Source: Thermus tengchongensis (GTDB lineage Bacteria; Deinococcota; Deinococci; Deinococcales; Thermaceae). Taken from it: DNA of 64,000 nt. Positions within the stretch are counted from its first letter, which is position 1. Each line of letters opens with the position of its first letter. Both the position numbers and the translations under genes were made by a program. The notes below the pieces were generated by a model. The model saw only the letters and a list, made by a program, of their open reading frames with translations, was not told the origin of the DNA and did no database searches. Location of the stretch: positions 186,001 to 250,000 of the forward strand of contig NZ_JAKEDU010000001.1 of NCBI RefSeq assembly GCF_021462405.1, read 5' to 3'. This document shows, one piece after another, positions 9,701 to 22,142 of this stretch.

Positions 9701-10058
9701 TACCGGCCTGGACGTGATCAGCGTCCTGGGCGTGGTGATGCTCATCGGGCTGGTGACCAAAAACGCCATCCTCCTTTTGGACTTCGCCGTGAAGCGCATG
9801 CGGGAAATGCCCCTGAAGAATGCCCTGGTGGAGGCGGCTAGGCTCCGCCTAAGGCCCATCCTCATGACCACCCTCACCGTGCTCATCATCAGCCTGCCCC
9901 TCCTTCTGGGCACGGGAGAAGGAGCGGAGTACCGCAAGCCCCTCGGCGTCATCATCCTGGGGGGGCTTCTCTCCTCCACCCTGCTTACCCTCTTCGTGGT
10001 GCCCGCGGCCTTTTATGCCTTTGAACGGCGGCGGGCCCAAGAACCCGTCCTGAGGTGA
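6759..10058 (+). CDS. RND-family efflux pump, HAE1-like
   Basis: The inner-membrane proton-driven pump, 1099 residues, GTG start overlapping the adaptor stop. The duplicated RND fold is clear: TM1, first porter domain, TM2-6, second porter domain, TM8-12. The proton-relay residues are present: Asp399-Asp400 in TM4 (VGIVVDDSIVVAENI) and Lys1001 in TM10 (IGLVTKNAILLLDFA). Between TM6 and the second porter domain, around residues 520-560, there is an extra hydrophobic segment, so it is longer than AcrB. Likely exports hydrophobic compounds under control of the MarR gene. Confidence 0.93.
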   Translation: MRENPLVAFFVERFVFATAIFVGLVLVGLLLGLGLGVELLPRFSVPVVAVSTSYPGAGPEEVAEQVSKPLEDALSTLSGVDTIGSSSTEGFSLVFVQFQQGVDVDRAAVEASQKVAAARGQLPKDASAPVVQKFDPSASPILYLALEAPGKDLSQVLRYAERTLKPKLQLVQGVADIRLTGAPKRSIRVYLDPDRLQALGVAPGQVAQALSASALNLPLGSLTEGEKRLVYTLRSTPATAGEVADLLLDPSRGLRVRDVARVEERAEEPTTLNRLNGRPAVLLAVVKTPDSNAVAVADGVKRALSEIRFPQGYRAEVALDTTRFIRAAVEDTVREAFLAALAVSLVVLVFLGKLNSVFSVILAIPITLSGAILLFGVLGFTYNLISLLALTVAVGIVVDDSIVVAENIDRYRRMGFGPKEAVLKGASEVSVAVAAATLSLLAVFLPISFLPGLIGQIFQQFGLGMAAAIAVSWLEALLFLTVRLAYFPDPEPPTLKEAFRSLNLLPQDLRFAYRRGFRTPLGLLLGGMTAFLLWRQGPLYLLLLPLYPALLGLLRYLGRFLLDLAGAATRLLHGLAEAGLSRLTEAYARSLAGALRRPGLVLGIAGLAFFSIFPILPKIPFNFTPRSDTGVLTATLLLPKDTPLAVADRAARTLEAYFLTHPAVLRVVTTVGASAVGGAQVGDPSRVQLQIVLKPKGERQDIFTLTEAFNREGKALLKDFPGADLRVLAQTGPEAGDADLQFFVTSPDRALLEKRAQAITALIAEKPYVMNVKSTLEATQRERVFVPDPARLAGTGLTPADLAQALRLYLSGTQAATARRSGEEFPVVVQADPLRLGNEANLLSLPVYAPALQAFLPLGSLGRFVERPGPTLISRRNQAYAAGININLKPDAPGSFQIQRELETELREKGLLGDGVELIATGLGSFTGELARLAPLAFLLALVLNYLVIASQFNAWRYPLYLLLPVPLALVGAFWLTYLLGTGLDVISVLGVVMLIGLVTKNAILLLDFAVKRMREMPLKNALVEAARLRLRPILMTTLTVLIISLPLLLGTGEGAEYRKPLGVIILGGLLSSTLLTLFVVPAAFYAFERRRAQEPVLR

Positions 10059-10061
10059 AGC

Positions 10062-10814
10062 GTGAGCGCCAAGAAGCTCCTCTTCCTCTTCCTGGCCGCG
10101 GCCCTGCTCCTGGGTGGGGCGGTGGTAGGGGTGGCCTTTTACTTCCTCCGACCCCTGAAGGCCGAGAGGGTAGCCCTGGAAGCCCTCGCCCGCCCTAGCC
10201 TCACCCTGCGGGAAGCCCCCTACGGCCTGGAGCTCGTCCCCAAGGCCTCCAAGGCCCTTTTGGCCTTCTACCCCGGTGCCCGGGTGGAGCCTTTGGCCTA
10301 CGCCCCGGTCCTGGCCCCCGTGGCGGAGGCTGGGTACCTGGTGGTCCTCCTGAAGGTGCCCTCCGGCATCGCCCTCCTGGGAAAGGAGCGGGCTCTGGAG
10401 GCGCAGGCCGCCCACCCTAACCTCCCCCTGGTGGTGGGGGGGCACAGCCTGGGCGGCGTGGCGGCGGCGGAGGTGGCCGCCCGGGAAGGGCTTCCCCTGG
10501 TCCTCTTCGCCAGCTACCCCGAGGCCGACCTCTCCGGGCAGAGCCTCCCCACCCTGGCCCTCTACGGCACGGAGGACGGCCTCCTCCCCCCGGAGGAAGC
10601 CCGGGAAAAGGCCAAGCGCCTCCCCCGGGGAGCCCGGGTGGTCTTCCTGGAGGGACTGAACCACGCGGGCTTTGGGGCCTACGGCCCGCAGAAGGGGGAC
10701 CGGCCTGCCACCCGACCCAGGGAGGCCCTCTGGCAGGAAATCAGCCAGGAGGTCCTTCTCTTCCTGGAGGGCCTGGGGTGGGACACCCCGCCCCCGCCCC
10801 AGGCCCTACGCTAA
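10062..10814 (+). CDS. Membrane-anchored alpha/beta hydrolase
   Basis: A 250-residue protein with one N-terminal membrane anchor (LLFLFLAAALLLGGAVVGVAFYFL) and an outward alpha/beta-hydrolase domain. The nucleophile elbow GHSLGG (Ser about residue 129), the acid in YGTEDGLLP and the base in LNHAGFG form a complete triad. GTG 10062 follows the pump gene by 3 nt with GAGGTGA as ribosome site, so it belongs to the efflux operon. Substrate unknown; an esterase or lipase acting on exported or envelope compounds would fit. Confidence 0.78.
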   Translation: MSAKKLLFLFLAAALLLGGAVVGVAFYFLRPLKAERVALEALARPSLTLREAPYGLELVPKASKALLAFYPGARVEPLAYAPVLAPVAEAGYLVVLLKVPSGIALLGKERALEAQAAHPNLPLVVGGHSLGGVAAAEVAAREGLPLVLFASYPEADLSGQSLPTLALYGTEDGLLPPEEAREKAKRLPRGARVVFLEGLNHAGFGAYGPQKGDRPATRPREALWQEISQEVLLFLEGLGWDTPPPPQALR

Positions 10815-10851
10815 GGATAGGGAGCACACCCACGAGCGGGTTCTGCAAGCC

Positions 10852-11172
10852 ATGCGGGAAAACCTGGGGGAGGGCCTTCCCAAGGCCATTCCCCTCCTGG
10901 CCGAGAAAGCCCCGGGCCTCCTTTTGGAGCACGGGCGGAGCTGGACCTTCGCCATGCCGGAGAAGGGAGCCTTGGACGAAAGGACCCGCACCCTCATCCT
11001 CCTGGGCATCGCCCTGGCCACGGGTTCGGAAAGCTGCGTCAAGGCCATGAGCCACCGGGCCAAGCGCCTGGGCATTTCCAAGGAGGCCCTTCTGGAAACC
11101 CTGAAGATCGCCCGGCAGGCCCAGGCCAACGCCGTCTTGGGCCACGCCACCCCCCTTTTGGAAGTGCTATAG
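10852..11172 (+). CDS. Carboxymuconolactone decarboxylase/AhpD-like protein
   Basis: A small helical protein of 106 residues from ATG 10852. The segment DERTRTLILLGIALATGSESCVKAMSHRAKRLGISKEALLETLKIA is the CMD/AhpD helix pair, but the usual CxxC redox pair is reduced to CxxA with a His three residues on, so peroxide reduction by a Cys pair is unlikely. In-frame residues DREHTHERVLQA just upstream look like the natural start of the domain, but no ATG, GTG or TTG is available there. The true start is therefore uncertain. Confidence 0.65.
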   Translation: MRENLGEGLPKAIPLLAEKAPGLLLEHGRSWTFAMPEKGALDERTRTLILLGIALATGSESCVKAMSHRAKRLGISKEALLETLKIARQAQANAVLGHATPLLEVL

Positions 11173-11173
11173 T
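11168..11173 (+). promoter_or_regulatory. Possible -10 box of acnA
   Basis: TATAGT overlaps the stop codon of the preceding gene. It would give a 5' untranslated leader of about 90 nt, containing the 6-bp hairpin CCCTTC/GAAGGG at 11244-11259 directly before the ribosome site. No clear -35 element. Confidence 0.35.
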
Positions 11174-11271
11174 GGGAAAAGCCGGGGCGGGCGCCCCCCC
11201 TCGGGAAACTTCCCCCAACAACCGAGCCCAGCTTAGCCCTTTGCCCTTCGGGGGAAGGGAAAGGAGTGGAC

Positions 11272-13977
<2,706 letters not shown>

Positions 13978-13991
13978 GCCAAGCGGCAGGA

Positions 13992-14014
13992 GGCCCCGGG
14001 GAAACCCCGGGGCC
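13992..14014. terminator. Hairpin after acnA
   Basis: GGCCCCGGGG, a 3-nt A loop, then CCCCGGGGCC: a perfect 10-bp stem 14 nt after the acnA stop. There is no T-run, so it may act as a weak terminator or as an mRNA 3' end stabiliser. Confidence 0.6.
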
Positions 14015-14041
14015 CTTGCCCACGCCGCCCCTCTATGGGGC

Positions 14042-14068
14042 CCCCACCCTAGCCACGCCAGGGTGGGG
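14042..14068. terminator. Hairpin between acnA and atpD (convergent genes)
   Basis: CCCCACCCT/AGGGTGGGG with a 9-nt loop, lying just beyond the end of the V-ATPase operon. The same CCCACCC/GGGTGGG stem type recurs after leuA, fumC and sodA in this window. Confidence 0.55.
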
Positions 14069-14073
14069 TGGTA

Positions 14074-14745
14074 TTAAAGGCCCGCCCCGATTTCCAGGTG
14101 CGGGTTGGGACGCCCGCCCTCGGCCTCAGCCTCCCGGGCCTCGATCTTGCCCTTGATGCGCTTGAGGCGGAAAGTGTCCTCCCGTTCCCGTTGCTCCAGG
14201 ACCTGCTGGATGAAGCGGATCTGCGAGCGGATGCCGGGGATGACCACTTGCTCCAGGGCGTTCACCCGGCGGGTGGTCTTCTTGATCTCCTCGCCGATCT
14301 TCTTGAGGCGGGTTTCCGTGTTGGCCACCTGGATCAAGGCCTCGGCGTAGCGGCGAAAGGCCCGGGCGGCTTCCAAGGTATAGGCCGGGGTGCCCACCGG
14401 GGAGAGCAAGGCCCCATCGGGGAAGGTGGCCTTGAGCCTCGGCACCTTGCTCCCCCAGACGTTTTCCACCTGAGCCTCCACCCCCTCGAGGGGCCTCACC
14501 CCCAAGGCCGCAACGGAAACGCTCTCCGGCCCGTCAAATGCCTGGGCGAGAAGCAAGGCCCCATAGGCTTCCTGGGCCGCCTGGTTCAGGGCCTTGCGGG
14601 CCTCGAGGGCCTCCTTGACCAGCCCGAAGAACTCGGCCACCAGGGCGTCCCGCTTCTTCTTGAGGAGGTCCACCCCCTTCTGCGCCAGGCGCATCTGGCT
14701 GCGCCGTTGCAGAAGGTTCATGCGGGTGGGGCTTACCTGGCTCAT
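14074..14745 (-). CDS. atpD: V-type ATPase subunit D (central rotor stalk)
   Basis: 223 residues, the usual Thermus length. The protein is a long antiparallel coiled coil (PTRMNLLQRRSQMRLAQKGVDLLKKKRDALV at the start and a Glu/Arg-rich end), the rotor axle inside the A3B3 head. ATG 14745 has AAGGAGG 6-7 nt upstream and follows atpB by 9 nt. It is the last gene of the operon. Confidence 0.96.
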   Translation of the reverse strand: MSQVSPTRMNLLQRRSQMRLAQKGVDLLKKKRDALVAEFFGLVKEALEARKALNQAAQEAYGALLLAQAFDGPESVSVAALGVRPLEGVEAQVENVWGSKVPRLKATFPDGALLSPVGTPAYTLEAARAFRRYAEALIQVANTETRLKKIGEEIKKTTRRVNALEQVVIPGIRSQIRFIQQVLEQREREDTFRLKRIKGKIEAREAEAEGGRPNPHLEIGAGL

Positions 14746-14754
14746 CTAACCTCC

Positions 14755-16191
14755 TTAGTCCAGGGCTTGCGGAGCACCCCAGATCTCCTCCAGCTTCTGC
14801 CCGTAGTACTTGCCGATGTGGTCGCGGGAGATCCGCTTAAGCTCTCCCTGGGGCAGCATGGAAAGCAGGGCCCAGGCGATCTGCAGGCTCTCCTCGATGG
14901 AGCGGTTCTGCTGGCCCTGGTTGATGAAGTGCCGCTCAAAGGCGTCGGCGAACTGCAAGTAACGGCGGTCGTTCTCCGTGAGGGCGTCCTCGCCGATGAT
15001 GGCCACCAGCTTGCGGATGTCCACCCCGTTGGCGTAGGCGGAGTAGAGCTGGTCGGACACCTGCTTGTGGTCCTCCCGGGTCTTGCCCTTGCCCACCCCG
15101 TTGTTCATGAGCCGGGAAAGGGAGGGCAGGGGGTCGATGGGCGGGTAGATGCCCTTGCGGTGGAGCTCCCGGGAGAGCTGGATCTGCCCCTCGGTGATGT
15201 AGCCGGTGAGGTCGGGGATGGGGTGGGTGCGGTCGTCGTCGGGCATGGAGAGGATGGGGATCTGGGTTACCGAGCCCTTCTTGCCCACCACCACCCCAGC
15301 GCGCTCGTAGATGGTGGCCAGGTCGGTGTACATGTAACCGGGGTAGCCACGCCGCCCGGGGATCTCCTCGCGGCTCGCCCCGATCTCCCGCAGGGCCTCG
15401 CAGTAGTTGGTCATGTCCGTGAGGATGACCAGCACGTGGTAGTCGTGCTCGAAGGCCAGGTACTCGGCCACGGTGAGGGCCATGCGGGGGGTGAGAAGGC
15501 GCTCGATGGTGGGGTCGTCCGCCTTGTTGAGGAAGAGGACGGAGCGGCTAAGGGCCCCCGTGCGCTCGAACTCCTGGATGAAGTAGGAGAGCTCCCGCTG
15601 GGTGATGCCCATGGCGGCGAAGACCACGGCGAAGGGCTCCTCCTTCTCCCCTTCCCCGGAGAGATCGGGGCGCACCGTGGCCTGGCGGGCGATCTGGGCA
15701 GCGATCTCGTTGGCGGGAAGGCCCGAGCCGGAGAAGATGGGAAGCTTCTGCCCCCGCACCAGGGTGTTCATCACGTCGATGGTGGAAATGCCGGTCTGGA
15801 TGAACTCCTCGGGCTTCCTCCGGGCCACGGGGTTCAGGGGCAGGCCCACGATGGGAAGCCGCTTCTCTGGGGTAATGGGGGGCAGGCCGTCGATGGGCTT
15901 GCCGATCCCGTTGAAGCGCCGCCCCAGCATCTCCTTGGAAACCCCAAGCCGGGCCACGTCCTCCACCAGGCTTACGCTGGTGGTGGCCAGGTCCAGCCCC
16001 GTGGTCTCCTCAAACACCTGGATGACCGCGTATTCCTCGGAAACCTCGATCACCTGGCCGCCCCGCACCCGGCCCGTGCCGTCCCTGATTTCCACGATGG
16101 CGCCGTAGGCCAGGTCCTTGGCGTTCTCCACGAAGAGGAGAGGCCCCGAGATGTAGGTGATGCCCGTGTATTCCTTCTTAAGAAGATCCAT
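14755..16191 (-). CDS. atpB: V-type ATPase subunit B (non-catalytic)
   Basis: 478 residues. It has the fold of the catalytic subunit but no P-loop: [17 protein letters not shown] stands where GxxxxGKT would be. [44 protein letters not shown] is the family signature, contributing residues to the nucleotide sites at A/B interfaces. In Thermus the V/A-ATPase works mainly as ATP synthase. Confidence 0.97.
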   Translation of the reverse strand: MDLLKKEYTGITYISGPLLFVENAKDLAYGAIVEIRDGTGRVRGGQVIEVSEEYAVIQVFEETTGLDLATTSVSLVEDVARLGVSKEMLGRRFNGIGKPIDGLPPITPEKRLPIVGLPLNPVARRKPEEFIQTGISTIDVMNTLVRGQKLPIFSGSGLPANEIAAQIARQATVRPDLSGEGEKEEPFAVVFAAMGITQRELSYFIQEFERTGALSRSVLFLNKADDPTIERLLTPRMALTVAEYLAFEHDYHVLVILTDMTNYCEALREIGASREEIPGRRGYPGYMYTDLATIYERAGVVVGKKGSVTQIPILSMPDDDRTHPIPDLTGYITEGQIQLSRELHRKGIYPPIDPLPSLSRLMNNGVGKGKTREDHKQVSDQLYSAYANGVDIRKLVAIIGEDALTENDRRYLQFADAFERHFINQGQQNRSIEESLQIAWALLSMLPQGELKRISRDHIGKYYGQKLEEIWGAPQALD

Positions 16192-16202
16192 CCTTCCCTC
16201 CC

Positions 16203-17939
<1,737 letters not shown>

Positions 17940-17951
17940 CGTCCCTCCATT

Positions 17952-18272
17952 CTACAGCTTGATGTCAAAGCCTATGGTCCTCTTGACCAGCTCCCGCATG
18001 TACCCCTCCACATCGGGGTTCTGGAAGGCTTCCTTCAACCCAGCTATGGGCAGGAGCACGGGAAGGTCCTTGCCCCGCATGAGCCGCTCCACCGCCTTTT
18101 CCGGCTCCGGCAAAAGCCCCTGGTCCACGGCCACCAGGGCGTACCCCCCGGCCTGAACCAGGTTTTCCAGCCGGGCCCGGGCCTCCTCCGCCGAGGCAGC
18201 GGCGTAGGCCTCGAGGCCCGCCAACCTAAACCCCTGCGCCGCCTCAGGGTCAGCGATCACCGCGATCTTCAT
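17952..18272 (-). CDS. atpF: V-type ATPase subunit F (central stalk)
   Basis: 106 residues, a small Rossmann-like protein (MKIAVIADPEAAQGFRLAG) that binds subunit D and modulates ATPase activity. The start overlaps the end of atpC (ATGA). Identity rests on size, the typical N-terminus and operon position between C and A. Confidence 0.94.
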   Translation of the reverse strand: MKIAVIADPEAAQGFRLAGLEAYAAASAEEARARLENLVQAGGYALVAVDQGLLPEPEKAVERLMRGKDLPVLLPIAGLKEAFQNPDVEGYMRELVKRTIGFDIKL

Positions 18273-19240
18273 GGGCAGACCACCTCCTCCTCCACCTGGG
18301 CCCGGGGAAGGCCGAAGTAGGCCCGCCTGGCCAGAAGCCTAAGCCGCACGGCCTCCCACTCCCGCTCCTTCACATAGGCCAGCACCAATCCCACGCCCAG
18401 CGGGTCGGAGGCTCCCTTTCTGGCCTCCTTCAGGAGGAGGCACCTGAGCCGCCTTTCCAGGGCCCTGAGGTCCCGCACGCCTGCCAAAGGGGCGAAGGGG
18501 GTGCCCGAAAGCTCGTCCAATACGGCGTAATCCCCCTCGAGAAGCCGGGCGAAGCGGACCCTGTCCACGAACCGCCCACCCCGTACGAAGACGGTTTCCA
18601 CCTGCACATCCTGCCCCTGGAGCTTGAAGGCGGTGCGCAGGTTCTCCGCATCCACCTCGAGGGCCAGGTAATCCCTCAAGGCCGTCTCCTCCAGGGCCTT
18701 GGAGGCCTTGGCCACCCCTTCAAAGAAGCGCTTGGCCAAAAGGGCCTCCATGCGCGCCAGGTCCTGGGTTTCCCGGAGAACCGCCCTCAAGGACCGGGCC
18801 AGGGGATGGCCGGGCACGGAAAGCACCTGGGCCATCCCCGCCGCATCCTGGGCCTCGTAGGCCTGCCGCCAAAGGGCCTCCTTTAAGGTACCCGGGAGAA
18901 GCACCACCTCTTCAAAGGGCTTCCCCGTGGCCTTGGCCCGGAGGACAGCCTGGAGGTTGGTGAGATCGTTCCTGAGGAGGAGAAGCCGCACCGCCTCCCG
19001 AGCCTCCCCCGTGACCAACCCCGCCAGGTCCCCCACCAACCGGGCCTGGGTGAGGGCTACGGCCCGGTCCACCTCGGGAAGGCCTTGGCCGGCCAGGTCC
19101 TGGCCGTAGACGCTTTCGGAAAGTAGACGCAGGAAATCGGGATAGGAAAGGTCCAAGGCCTCCTGGAAGAAGCTCTCCTTGAGGAGGGTGCTCCTCCTGG
19201 CCCGCACCCGGGCGTTTAGGTAGCCGAAGTCGTCCGCCAT
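18269..19240 (-). CDS. atpC: V-type ATPase subunit C (rotor ring adaptor)
   Basis: 323 residues, almost wholly alpha-helical, starting DDFGYLNARVRARRSTLL, the signature of the subunit C/d family. It forms the funnel that links the D/F shaft to the proteolipid ring. It follows atpE by 3 nt. Confidence 0.95.
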   Translation of the reverse strand: MADDFGYLNARVRARRSTLLKESFFQEALDLSYPDFLRLLSESVYGQDLAGQGLPEVDRAVALTQARLVGDLAGLVTGEAREAVRLLLLRNDLTNLQAVLRAKATGKPFEEVVLLPGTLKEALWRQAYEAQDAAGMAQVLSVPGHPLARSLRAVLRETQDLARMEALLAKRFFEGVAKASKALEETALRDYLALEVDAENLRTAFKLQGQDVQVETVFVRGGRFVDRVRFARLLEGDYAVLDELSGTPFAPLAGVRDLRALERRLRCLLLKEARKGASDPLGVGLVLAYVKEREWEAVRLRLLARRAYFGLPRAQVEEEVVCP

Positions 19241-19243
19241 GTC

Positions 19244-19810
19244 CTAGCCCCACACCACCTGGGCCACCTTGGAGGAAAGGGCATCCCAGGCCCGTTCCAG
19301 ACGGCTTAACAGGGCGTTCTCCACCTGGGTCCTGCCCCCCTTGCCGATGGCCCTCACCCCAAGGCGCAAGACAGGGTCGGCCCTAAGCTCCAGGCCCCGC
19401 TCCCGCGCCAGACCCTCGAGGTGAGGAAGGTTGTCCGGATGGGAGGCCAGGGCCTCGGGCTCGCCCAAGGCCGCAAGGGCCTCCTCGGCCAGTTTCCGCA
19501 ACACCTGAGGCCAGTCGGGGCTATCCGGCAAAGCCCTGAGGGCCTCCTCCACCTTGGCCTTCACCTGGGAGAGCACCTCCCCCTTGGCCTCGGTACGGGC
19601 TGTGGCCAGGAGGAGTTCCCCGGCGCTTTCTGTCCGGCGGAGGGCGGCCTGCAGGCTGGCCTCGAGGGCCCTCTTCCGGGCGCTGAGGAGCGCTTCCGCC
19701 TTGGAACGGGCCTCAGCCACCACCGCCTCCGCCTTGGCCCGGGCCTCCCCCAGGAGGGCCTGGATCTCCGCCTCCACCTCCTGGCTCAAAATCGCTTCCA
19801 GTTTGGACAT
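19244..19810 (-). CDS. atpE: V-type ATPase subunit E (peripheral stalk)
   Basis: 188 residues: an N-terminal Ala/Glu/Arg-rich coiled coil (EVEAEIQALLGEARAKAEAVVAEARSKAEAL) that pairs with subunit G, then a globular domain binding the top of the A3B3 head. Ribosome site AAGGAGGGAAG lies directly before ATG 19810, and a hairpin separates it from the proteolipid gene. Confidence 0.95.
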   Translation of the reverse strand: MSKLEAILSQEVEAEIQALLGEARAKAEAVVAEARSKAEALLSARKRALEASLQAALRRTESAGELLLATARTEAKGEVLSQVKAKVEEALRALPDSPDWPQVLRKLAEEALAALGEPEALASHPDNLPHLEGLARERGLELRADPVLRLGVRAIGKGGRTQVENALLSRLERAWDALSSKVAQVVWG

Positions 19811-19824
19811 CTTCCCTCCTTGGG

Positions 19825-19854
19825 AAAAGGCCCCACCCCAAGTGGGGCAGGGCC
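19825..19854 (-). terminator. Intercistronic hairpin after the proteolipid gene
   Basis: On the minus strand an 11-bp stem (two G-T pairs, 4-nt loop, positions 19854-19829) is followed by TTTT. It lies between the proteolipid gene and atpE in the middle of the operon, so it probably terminates only part of the transcripts or protects the upstream mRNA. Confidence 0.6.
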
Positions 19855-19865
19855 AAAGCGCTCGC

Positions 19866-20162
19866 TTAGAGCTTGCCGTTCAGGATGAAGGCGATGAGGA
19901 GGCCGAAGATCACCAGGGTTTCGGGCAGGAGGAGGAAGATCAGGGCGGTACCAAAGTTGCTCCGGTCCTCGGCGATGGCCCCCACGCCCGCCGCACCGAT
20001 GCGGGCCTGGGCCACGCCGGTGCCCAAAGCCGCCAAGCCCACCGCCAGGCCCATCCCCACGGCGATAAGGCCTCGGTCCAGGCCCCCGGAGGCCGCCTCT
20101 TCCGCCGCAAAAGCCAGAGCGCCGAAAACCGCCACCAGAACCGTAACCAGAAGCTTCTTCAT
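19866..20162 (-). CDS. atpL: V-type ATPase proteolipid (rotor ring subunit L)
   Basis: 98 residues with a cleavable-looking signal (KKLLVTVLVAVFGALAFA), then two membrane helices. The first has the Gly/Ala-rich packing motif LIAVGMGLAVGLAALGTG, and the second carries the proton-binding Glu in LLLPETLVIFGLLIAF. Many copies form the membrane ring, so more of this product is needed than of its neighbours. Confidence 0.95.
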   Translation of the reverse strand: MKKLLVTVLVAVFGALAFAAEEAASGGLDRGLIAVGMGLAVGLAALGTGVAQARIGAAGVGAIAEDRSNFGTALIFLLLPETLVIFGLLIAFILNGKL

Positions 20163-20174
20163 CTCTTTCCCTCC

Positions 20175-22142
20175 CTAAAGCGTCTCGCGGACGCTCTTGA
20201 ACGGCCGGTAAGGCCTGCCGTTCTCCTCGTAGAAACCGAACTTGGTGAAGAACTCCACCCAGATAAGACGGATGGGCTGGAGCATGTGGCCCAGGGTGGT
20301 GAGAAGCAGGATCAGGAGATGCAAAACCCCTGCCACCCCAATGCCCAGAAGCACGCCCAGAAGCCCGATCCGCTCCGCCAGGGCAAAGCCCACATCGGTG
20401 AGAAGACCCGCCAGGATACCCCCAGCAGCCCCCACCGCGTAGATACGGATGTGGGAGAGGATGTGCCCCGCCTGGGTGAAGATCTCCGGGATCATGAGCC
20501 ACATTCGGCTCATAAGAACCGCAAGCAAGAACACGCCAAAGCCCAGGTACATGAGCACGGAAAGCCAGCCGGCCTGGAGGTTCCCCAGGTAGGAGGCCGC
20601 CAGGGCCAGGATGCCCACCAAGCCCCCCAGGTACCCCACGCCCTCCCAGAAGTGGCCCATGTGGTGGTGCTTCAGACCCAGGTAGGCCCTCAAGGCCAGG
20701 CCCCAGAAGACCATGACCACCCCGAAGGCCACGGAAAGGAGGATGAGCAGGTTGGCGGTCTTGGCCGTGTCGATGCGGGGAATGAGGATGGGGATGAGAC
20801 CCGGGTGCTCGGGGGTGCCGAACACCCCTAGGTGCTCCAGGAAGGTGCCGAAGAACTCCCCGTAGACGAAGCCCCAAACCACCGTCCAGAAGACCATCCA
20901 GTTAAGGATGTAGACCAGCTTCCCAATGACGGCGGGCTTGAGCCTCAGGGCAAAAAGATCGATGACCAGAGGCTCATTCCGTTTCACGAACCCGGAGAGC
21001 CAGCGCCCGAGAAGCAGGAAGAGAAGGGCATACCCTATGTCCCCCACGATCATGCCGAACCAGAAGGGGAAGAAGATGGGCACCACCGGAGTGGGGTCTA
21101 GGGAGCCGTACTTGGGGGTGTTGAGGAAGCTCACCAAAAGCTCGAAGGGCTTGACCCAAGGAGGGTTGTCCAGGGCCACGGGAACGTGGTCCGCCTCGTG
21201 GTGCTCGTCCACCGGCTCAAAGGCGTAGATCACCCGATCCTTGTGGCGGGCCAAGGCCTCCTCCACCCGGCCCTTGGCCTTCACCGGCACGTAGCCCAAA
21301 AGGGCAAAGCCGAACCGGCCTGAGGCCAGCTCCTCCAAGGCCTTAAGCCGAGCCGCCTCGTCCTTGGCCCGGGTCCAGAGGCTTTGCAGGGTGGAGGAGG
21401 CCTCCTGGGCCAGCCGATAAAGGGCCTGGCGCACCTCGGAAAGCTCCTTGGGGGCAGCCTCGGCCCGCTCCTTCAACCGGCGGGTGGCCTCGCTTAGGGG
21501 AAGATCCCCGTAGTTGCCAGGGAGGCGGAGTTCCGCCACCCCGGCCCGGGAAAGGGCCGCCTTGGCCGCCTCGAGGTCCTTCCGGTGCACCACGAGAAGC
21601 CCGGCAACCCCTTTGGAATAGGGCTCGCTGGCCAGGATGAACCGCTCCCCGTCTACCCCCAAGGCCTTTTTCAAGGCCTCCTCCACCAGGGGAAGCTCTT
21701 TTTCCGCGATCAAAAAGGGTACCACCCGGAAGAAGGCGCTTCGGTCCAGTCCCTGGGCCATGGCGGCAAGCTTTTCCAAGGGTTCCAGGTAGGCCTGGAC
21801 CAGGGCAAGCTCCTCCTCCAGCTCCTGCCGTTGCCGGGCGAGGCCCTCCGCGTGAGCCTGGATGGGGGAAAGGGCCTTTTCCGCCGCCTCTAGCCCATCG
21901 GGGAAGGGCCTTGTGGGCTCCACCTCCCGGCCCAGGAGGGTGAGGGTGTGCTCGGCCCCCGCCGCCACCCCTTCCCAGCGCCTGAGTTCCTCTCGCTCCT
22001 CCTGGGAAAGCCTGTACTCAGCAAGCTCCTCCACCCGGAGGGTTTCCAGGTGGACCACCCCTGCCTGCTGGAGGCTGTGGAGAAGCTCCTGGGCCTTGGC
22101 CTTGGGCCCGGCCAGGACCAGCTTCTCCATGGGGGCGATCAC
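20175..22142 (-). CDS. atpI: V-type ATPase subunit I (membrane stator)
   Basis: 655 residues. The N-terminal half is a cytoplasmic coiled-coil domain that holds the peripheral stalks; the C-terminal half has about eight membrane helices. FWFGMIVGDIGYALLFLLLG and LSHIRIYAVGAAGG are family signatures, the latter with the conserved Arg region of the proton half-channel. The GTG start at 22142 overlaps the stop of the preceding gene (GTGA). Confidence 0.95.
   Translation of the reverse strand: MIAPMEKLVLAGPKAKAQELLHSLQQAGVVHLETLRVEELAEYRLSQEEREELRRWEGVAAGAEHTLTLLGREVEPTRPFPDGLEAAEKALSPIQAHAEGLARQRQELEEELALVQAYLEPLEKLAAMAQGLDRSAFFRVVPFLIAEKELPLVEEALKKALGVDGERFILASEPYSKGVAGLLVVHRKDLEAAKAALSRAGVAELRLPGNYGDLPLSEATRRLKERAEAAPKELSEVRQALYRLAQEASSTLQSLWTRAKDEAARLKALEELASGRFGFALLGYVPVKAKGRVEEALARHKDRVIYAFEPVDEHHEADHVPVALDNPPWVKPFELLVSFLNTPKYGSLDPTPVVPIFFPFWFGMIVGDIGYALLFLLLGRWLSGFVKRNEPLVIDLFALRLKPAVIGKLVYILNWMVFWTVVWGFVYGEFFGTFLEHLGVFGTPEHPGLIPILIPRIDTAKTANLLILLSVAFGVVMVFWGLALRAYLGLKHHHMGHFWEGVGYLGGLVGILALAASYLGNLQAGWLSVLMYLGFGVFLLAVLMSRMWLMIPEIFTQAGHILSHIRIYAVGAAGGILAGLLTDVGFALAERIGLLGVLLGIGVAGVLHLLILLLTTLGHMLQPIRLIWVEFFTKFGFYEENGRPYRPFKSVRETL

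Noticed and set aside
10672-10851. Upstream extension of the AhpD-like gene
   Set aside because: Most of it is the hydrolase gene read in another frame; only the last dozen codons look plausible, so the extension is not annotated.
13992-14068. Two stem-loops taken as a small RNA gene
   Set aside because: They lie between convergent genes, have no promoter and are better read as 3'-end hairpins of acnA and the V-ATPase operon.
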